A program made the position numbers and the translations under genes. From Chara braunii (lineage: Eukaryota > Streptophyta > Charophyceae > Charales > Characeae): 21,855 nucleotides of DNA. Shown here piece by piece: positions 17,841 through 21,855 of this stretch. The stretch spans positions 1,763,887-1,785,741 of the forward strand of contig BFEA01000062.1 of NCBI GenBank assembly GCA_003427395.1, written 5' to 3'. The stretch's first letter is position 1. Each line of letters opens with the position of its first letter. The notes beneath the pieces are model-generated. The model saw only the letters and a list, made by a program, of their open reading frames with translations. It was not told the DNA's origin and did not search any database.

Positions 17841-17976
17841 TTGTGTCCATGCATGCACTTCGCCCCCCAGGATGACCACTGTGTCAGACAATTTTCCTTG
17901 TGTGTTGTGCTTGGTTTGCCCCTCCTTATGCTTGCACGTCCATCCTGCAACCCTTCCCCCCCAACATACACAGAAG

Positions 17977-18032
17977 CTGATGAAATCAGCTGGCACAGTC
18001 GGTTCTTTTTGCAGAGTTGTATACAGCGAACA
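17977..18032 (+). pseudogene. Degenerate hammerhead-element copy
   Basis: CTGATGA at 17977-17983 then AATCAG match the copy at 21771. After a deletion that removes the GAAA box come CACAGTCGG and AGTTGTATACAGCGAACA (18015-18032), matching AGTTCTGTATAGCGAACA at 21822-21839. It lacks a complete catalytic core. Its value is to show that the downstream flank belongs to the repeated element. Confidence 0.45.
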
Positions 18033-18098
18033 TGCTGACACACATTTATGGTTGGTGTGAGTAAAGTCAGCCGCCTTTCTCGAGGGAACACTGAGTTT

Positions 18099-18142
18099 GG
18101 GCGAGATGGTTAGTAGTCCTCACCCAGTGTTCGAATCCTTTG
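18099..18142 (+). promoter_or_regulatory. tRNA-like A/B boxes (possible Pol III promoter)
   Basis: GCGAGATGGTTAGTAGTCC resembles a tRNA 5' part with a degraded A box near 18105-18115. GTTCGAATCC at 18129-18138 is a near-consensus B box. The spacing is shorter than in a tRNA and there is no anticodon arm, so this is a SINE-type or relic promoter. The hammerhead at 18148 starts about 10 nt downstream. The copy at 21752 has a diverged GTTCG block in the same relative place (about 21737). Confidence 0.5.
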
Positions 18143-18147
18143 CGCAC

Positions 18148-18201
18148 AGACTGTTGAGGTTCACCTCCTGAGGAGTCGCTGGGCGTCCAACGAAACAGTC
18201 T
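18148..18201 (+). ncRNA. Hammerhead ribozyme, type III order, best copy
   Basis: Order 5' to 3': stem III left AGACTGT (18148-18154); H17 = U (18155), giving a GUU cleavage triplet; stem I hairpin GAGGTTCACCTC (18156-18167); box CTGAGGA (18168-18174), where only the tolerant position 7 differs from CUGAUGA; stem II and loop 18175-18191; GAA (18192-18194); stem III right ACAGTCT (18195-18201), a perfect 7-bp match. Stem II is the weak part: G-C and U-A close it, then mismatches. Type III order with an open stem III is the form known from plant viroid-like RNAs and retrozymes. Stem I here is very short, so the usual loop-loop contacts are unlikely. Self-cleavage is predicted, not shown. Confidence 0.72.
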
Positions 18202-18347
18202 CTCACAGGTGGTTGGACCTTGTGGGAAGCTACTCCCCCTTCCAGCCAGGCTGCACATGAGTGCTAGCGTATTTTCAATATCACACATGCAAACAAAAGC
18301 ACCAATTCCCTTTCCTCCCACTCTCTCAGCTCGTGTGTGTGAACATG

Positions 18348-18437
18348 GTCATTCCAAACATGAATCCGAGGTCATTCCAAACATGAATCCGAGGTCATTC
18401 CAAACATGAATCCGAGGTCATTCCAAACATGAATCCG
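18348..18437. repeat. Minisatellite, 23-bp unit x4
   Basis: GTCATTCCAAACATGAATCC plus GAG, starting at 18348, 18371, 18394 and 18417. The last copy is truncated by 2-3 nt. The copies are contiguous, without spacers. Confidence 0.97.
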
Positions 18438-18639
18438 TTGCACAGCCCCCTACCTGGAACGCAGGGCACGTGCATTCAGTCACCTGCACACAAGAATATC
18501 TTGCGGCTTCTGCCTCTGCAACCACCACCACCTCCAAGGTCGAACATGGTGCGATTCCTCCTGTGGCACATTCTGAATCTGGTGTCTCGTCATGCGACAT
18601 CACTGTCATGTCAGCTAACCTACATTTCTTACTGCCGTC

Positions 18640-18870
18640 ATGATCATCATCATCACTAACACCACCTCCATGTCAACCATCTCCTCCACCTCCCTCATCT
18701 CCTCCACCACCACCTCCTGTATGTCATCCATGTCCTCCACCTCATGCATCTCCTCCAACACCACCTCTTCCGCCATGTTGACGCACTTATTTTTGTCATG
18801 ACCTTAACTAACACTGTATGTGTGGCCATAACACGATCATCATCGGCATCATCATCCTCATCAACCTCGT
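18640..18870. repeat. CCACCT / ATCATC low-complexity tract
   Basis: Runs of CATCATCAT, CTCCACCTC and CACCACCTC words on the plus strand with no fixed period. Asp/Glu- or His-rich frames across it are compositional. Confidence 0.75.
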
Positions 18871-19069
18871 CCTTGTCCATAGTGCATGGAGTCCCCCTTC
18901 CCTCTTCTCTACACCACGAGGCCCGCAAACCATAAACAAGGCACCCCGGTGTATGACTGGCCCTGGAGTTTCGACCTGGCGCAAATGAGGCCCGCAGCCT
19001 ATTTCTGGAAGCTTCCGTTCTCAGAGGGTAGACCTGAGTTGCCGACCAGTTATAGTGGACAGTTGAAGC

Positions 19070-20100
19070 CTGAATGGCTGGGCTTACCTTTCTTTTGGTA
19101 ACCAATGGAACAATGAAATCTCTGCCGAGGGAGCTCGGGTGGGGCTCTGTTTTACTCAAAAGCATTGGTGGTTCAATGCACTGATGGCCATATTGTGCCC
19201 AAGGTCATGCTTTCCAACAATCCCAGTTAGAGTGGAAAACCGGCGCGTGAACGAGTGGGTTTAGGTTTTCCTATCGCCACCAGCCCACAATGAAGTGTCT
19301 GTCGAAGGGCATATGCTGTAGTTTTTCACGAAGTCACTGGTGTTTCGATTCACTGATGTGCGCGGATTCAAGCACCGATGTTTATGCTTATCTTGTGACC
19401 AAGATTTTGCTTCTTGAAAATACCAGCTAGAGCGCGACTTCGGGCCTGAACGGTGGGGTTTGCGTTTTGTACAAGCGGACAGCGCAGGCTACGCCTGCAT
19501 GAAACACCTGCTCGTCCTCCTGACATCGCCCCACTTAAAAAGAAAAAAAAACACAGGCAAACTCAGCAGAGGTGTATCTTCCCATGTTCGTTTGGGAGGT
19601 TCATTATTTTGCACATTTGGTGCCCAACAGGATCTGCACGTGTAGTATCAAGTGTAGTATCTGTTCTGATCAGTTTAATTTAAAAAAAAAGAAAAAGCCC
19701 GCCAAAGTCCCAGGTGCGGAAACTGAAACACCAAGCAGTTTCATATCTTTTTATTATTGTCTTGGCTGCACTGAATCCGAAAGCGCTCGCACGCGCTGCT
19801 CTGTACTTGTATTAGAACATGACTTGGACCTGCGCTACGAGAAAAGGAATTGGGTGCAGGCCCTTTGCGACAAAAAAAAGCAAACAGCCACGTGCCACAA
19901 AACAAATTGTGGGAACGCCCCAACATTGGGCCCAGGTCTTGCAGCACCCCGAGTTTCGCGTGGGCCCATTACGGCAGACCTGGGTTTGCTTTTATAAGGA
20001 TAGAGAAGCACTAGTGTTTCAATGCATTGAAGTGCAAATCTGAGCACTGATGTGCGTGATTATCTTGTAACGCCTGTCACGCTTCTTGATAATAGTCCTG
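19070..20100. repeat. Diverged tandem repeat, interrupted third copy
   Basis: Unit of about 190 bp. Copy a (about 19070-19246) and copy b (about 19247-19447) share the order TGAAYG-GTGGG/CTGGG, ACAATGAARTSTCTG, then TTTCRATKCACTGATG-like words. Copy c begins at about 19448 (GAACGGTGGGGTTTGCG). Its remainder (CACTAGTGTTTCAATGCATTG, CACTGATGTGCGTGATTATC, TTCTTGATAATA) reappears only at 20008-20095, suggesting an insertion of about 0.5 kb within it. Confidence 0.5.
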
Positions 20101-20267
20101 TTGCATGTGGGGTGCGGTTCCAGCAAACTAGCAAGTCTTGCCTAGGTGGCCAACATAACATTTCTGGCGTTTGAGCTATTCAGCATTATCCCTGTTAAGA
20201 CTCAGGAATAGTAGGCATTCTATTTTTTCTTGAACTCTGTCCCTTCGCACTGTTGTTGTCCTTTTAA

Positions 20268-20995
20268 TGCCCAATCACACGCTTTGATACGGCACAAGGA
20301 ATTAAGAACAGAGATCCATGATGAATTTGTGGCCATCTGTTACCTCCCTGTTACTTTGGGCTTCAAAGATGAGAAGGTGCTTTGGGTATTGGCACACTGA
20401 ATGGTAGTCATACCTTCCGGGTACACCTTAGTAGTATCCGTGTGCACATTACTATGGAGTGGAGTAGACAAAGTGATGTACTCCTACCTCTCCTGTACCT
20501 TATGCCCAATCACACGCTCTGATAAGGAATTAACAACAGAGATCCATGATGAATTTGTGGCCGTTTGTAACCTGACCGTTACTTTGGGCTTCAAAGTTCA
20601 AAGATGAAAAGGGGCCTTTGGTGTTGCCACACTGGATGGTCGTCATACGTTCCGGATATAGTTTAGCAGTATTGGTGTGCACACTATGGAGTGGATAAAG
20701 AAATGTACTCCTCTACCTCTCCTGCTGCTAAGGTTTTCAAACGTTACTCTCTTCCTGTGACAAGTTTTCCAAAAAATTGTGCATGCTACCTCATGCCCAA
20801 TCACACGCTCTGATAGGCAACAAGGAAATAAGAACAGAGATCCATGATGAATTTGTGGCCATCTGTAGCCTGCCTGTTACTTTGGGCTTCAAAGATGGGA
20901 AGGGGCCTTGGGGGTAATTATTACAGAATGGTCGTCATACCTTCCGGGTATACTTAGGCAGTATCTGTGCGAGCATTACTATGGAGTGACTAGGA
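20268..20995 (+). repeat. Triplicated block, possibly derived from an A9 exon
   Basis: Copies start at 20268, 20503 and 20794 with TGCCCAATCACACGCT. All contain GAGATCCATGATGAATTTGT, GTTACTTTGGGCTTCAAAG and a later CATACSTTCCGGRTA block. In copy 1 one frame reads TEIHDEFVAICYLPVTLGF followed by KDEK. This resembles the missing A9 half-repeat (TLT-x-EDV, hydrophobics, Y-x-PV, G-x-x-GE). The copies differ by frame-breaking indels, and no acceptor in the required phase is evident. Tandem repetition is certain; exon origin is a hypothesis. Confidence 0.55.
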
Positions 20996-21036
20996 TCCAC
21001 TCCGATAGCCACTTAGATCCCTACATATTCAGCCTC

Positions 21037-21073
21037 CTGATGAGTCGGTGAAACTCCGATGAAACAGTTTGTC
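21037..21073 (+). ncRNA. Half hammerhead (5' strands missing)
   Basis: CTGATGA (21037-21043), a clean 5-bp stem II (GTCGG/CCGAT) with 7-nt loop, then GAAACAGTTTGTC. The core and stem II are the best preserved of all copies. However, the left strand of stem III and the 5' arm of stem I are absent: sequence upstream of about 21028 belongs to the end of the triplicated block. A fallback ACA/TGT mini-stem followed by GTC is possible, but the flanks cannot close a stem I. The downstream CAGTTTGTCACAG resembles CAGTCTCTCACAG of the 18148 copy. Confidence 0.55.
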
Positions 21074-21175
21074 ACAGCCCCTCGTTTGTTGTCCTCTTCT
21101 CCCTCTCTGCCTACGGTTTACCGGGCAGTTCTATTTGACGATATATAACTATCCCTAATTTTCGGCCTGTGACAA

Positions 21176-21229
21176 GCAGACGATCGGGGCCCTCCGATTT
21201 TACACTCCCAGACGGTCCCGATCGTCTGC
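21176..21229. repeat. 16-bp stem-loop followed by T-run
   Basis: GCAGACGATCGGGGCC (21176-21191) pairs with GGTCCCGATCGTCTGC (21214-21229), allowing one G-U, around a 22-nt loop. Six T follow at 21236-21241. A stem followed by T's could stop Pol III or Pol II transcripts or be a palindromic element end. It lies between two hammerhead copies. Confidence 0.7.
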
Positions 21230-21261
21230 TGATCGTTTTTTCTTAGAAGTTCAAGCGGCGC

Positions 21262-21365
21262 CAGGGCCAGTACCGGTGCCGCATGCCAGTGCTATCACGA
21301 TGCTTGGTACCGGGCCCGTGCACCGGAGCCGGTACCACACAAGGTACTGGGCCCCCGCACCGGTA
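21262..21365. repeat. GC-rich cluster of GGTACC/CACCGG palindromes
   Basis: Repeated words in both orientations: CAGTACCGGTGCC, TGGTACCGGGCCCGTGCACC, CCGGTACC, GGTACTGGGCCC and GCACCGGTATTG. They could fold into several alternative hairpins; no gene or family recognised. Confidence 0.55.
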
Positions 21366-21583
21366 TTGTCGGACGTTGCCGGGCCAGCGCCAAGCAGCCA
21401 CACGTAACAAACTTTTTCCGATTTTGGGAGGCGGTGCGGGAAAAACTGCGTGGCCCCACACCCACCTGCCCTCCAATCGACTTTTCTGCTACAGCGCTCG
21501 ACTACGACGGACTGCTACGCTGCTACTTTCGAGTACGACTTCGCTCTACGTTGGACACGCGCACGCTCTTACACACACCAACA

Positions 21584-21585
21584 CA

Positions 21586-21636
<51 letters not shown>

Positions 21637-21702
21637 GCACGCACACACGCACGCATGCACGCAAGCACACAGGCATGCACGCACGCACGCACACACACAC
21701 AC
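21584..21702. repeat. (AC)n microsatellite with ACGC variants
   Basis: Pure AC at about 21590-21634, then CACGCACG/CATGCACG variants to about 21702. Cys/Val or His/Thr frames here are artefacts. Confidence 0.97.
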
Positions 21703-21751
21703 AGACGAACGCGGTGAGTCCTTGGCCATCAGTACAGTTCGTCTTGGGCGG

Positions 21752-21802
21752 ACTGTGGGGGTTCAACCTCCTGATGAATCAGTGGAAGTCCGACGAAACA
21801 GT
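21752..21802 (+). ncRNA. Hammerhead ribozyme copy, type III order, diverged
   Basis: Stem III ACTGT (21752-21756) pairs with ACAGT (21798-21802). Stem I hairpin GGGGTTCAACCTC is 21758-21770, box CTGATGA is 21771-21777 and GAA is 21795-21797. Stem II (21778-21794) keeps U-A, C-G and G-C but has A/C mismatches at the closing pair and one inner pair. The base at the cleavage site (21757) is G, where H (A, C, U) is required, so this copy is predicted inactive or very slow. The downstream flank matches 18015-18032. Confidence 0.65.
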
Positions 21803-21855
21803 ATGGCTGAGTCATTTTCTGAGTTCTGTATAGCGAACATAACAACACTCACACA

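Noticed and set aside
18348-18437. CRISPR-like regular repeats
   Set aside because: The four 23-bp units are contiguous with no spacers; a simple minisatellite in a eukaryotic context.
21037-21802. Complete plant retrozyme bounded by two hammerheads
   Set aside because: The left ribozyme lacks its 5' strands and the right one has a forbidden cleavage base. No long terminal repeats and no initiator-tRNA primer-binding site were seen between them.

Overview
The window reads as a nuclear segment from a streptophyte (plant or charophyte alga). Very little is coding. The only protein gene I can support is a forward-strand gene of the AIR9 family, a large microtubule-associated protein built of repeated 'A9' domains. 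It is split into short exons with canonical splice sites, compatible phases and very long introns, one of about 10.8 kb. AIR9-type proteins are known from streptophytes and some excavate protists. With the large introns, dense microsatellites and tRNA-derived short elements, a repeat-rich streptophyte genome fits best. A charophyte such as Chara is a guess, not a result.

Layout. 1-909: an (AG)n tract, then non-coding sequence. 910-1016: probable A9 exon; a decayed copy of its 3' half and donor lies at 2657-2713. 1381-3965: tandem and dispersed repeats. 3968-4088: clear A9 exon. 4089-14916: one giant intron holding composite microsatellite modules, a 0.6 kb inverted duplication (about 5311-5895 and 8110-8712), a tRNA-derived SINE with target-site duplications (8913-9293), two related palindromic elements and purine or pyrimidine tracts. 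It also holds a sequencing-library artefact at 12978-13015. 14917-15092 and 16405-16540: two further exons that join in frame to each other and to the 4 kb exon. 16541-21855: microsatellites, minisatellites and diverged tandem arrays; one triplicated array (20268-20995) may derive from the next A9 exon.

The most interesting signal is a family of hammerhead-ribozyme motifs on the plus strand (17977, 18148-18201, 21037, 21752-21802). The best copy has a 7-bp stem III, a small closed stem I and both catalytic boxes in type III order. It sits about 10 nt downstream of a tRNA-like B box, suggesting a Pol III-transcribed short element that carries a self-cleaving RNA. A second copy keeps the same B-box-to-ribozyme arrangement, and two are truncated.

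The strongest caution is the pair of 19-bp Tn5 mosaic ends in head-to-head orientation at 12978-13015. This is the junction sequence of transposase mate-pair libraries, so continuity of the assembly there is not proven. One N at 9631 marks another unresolved base beside a microsatellite.
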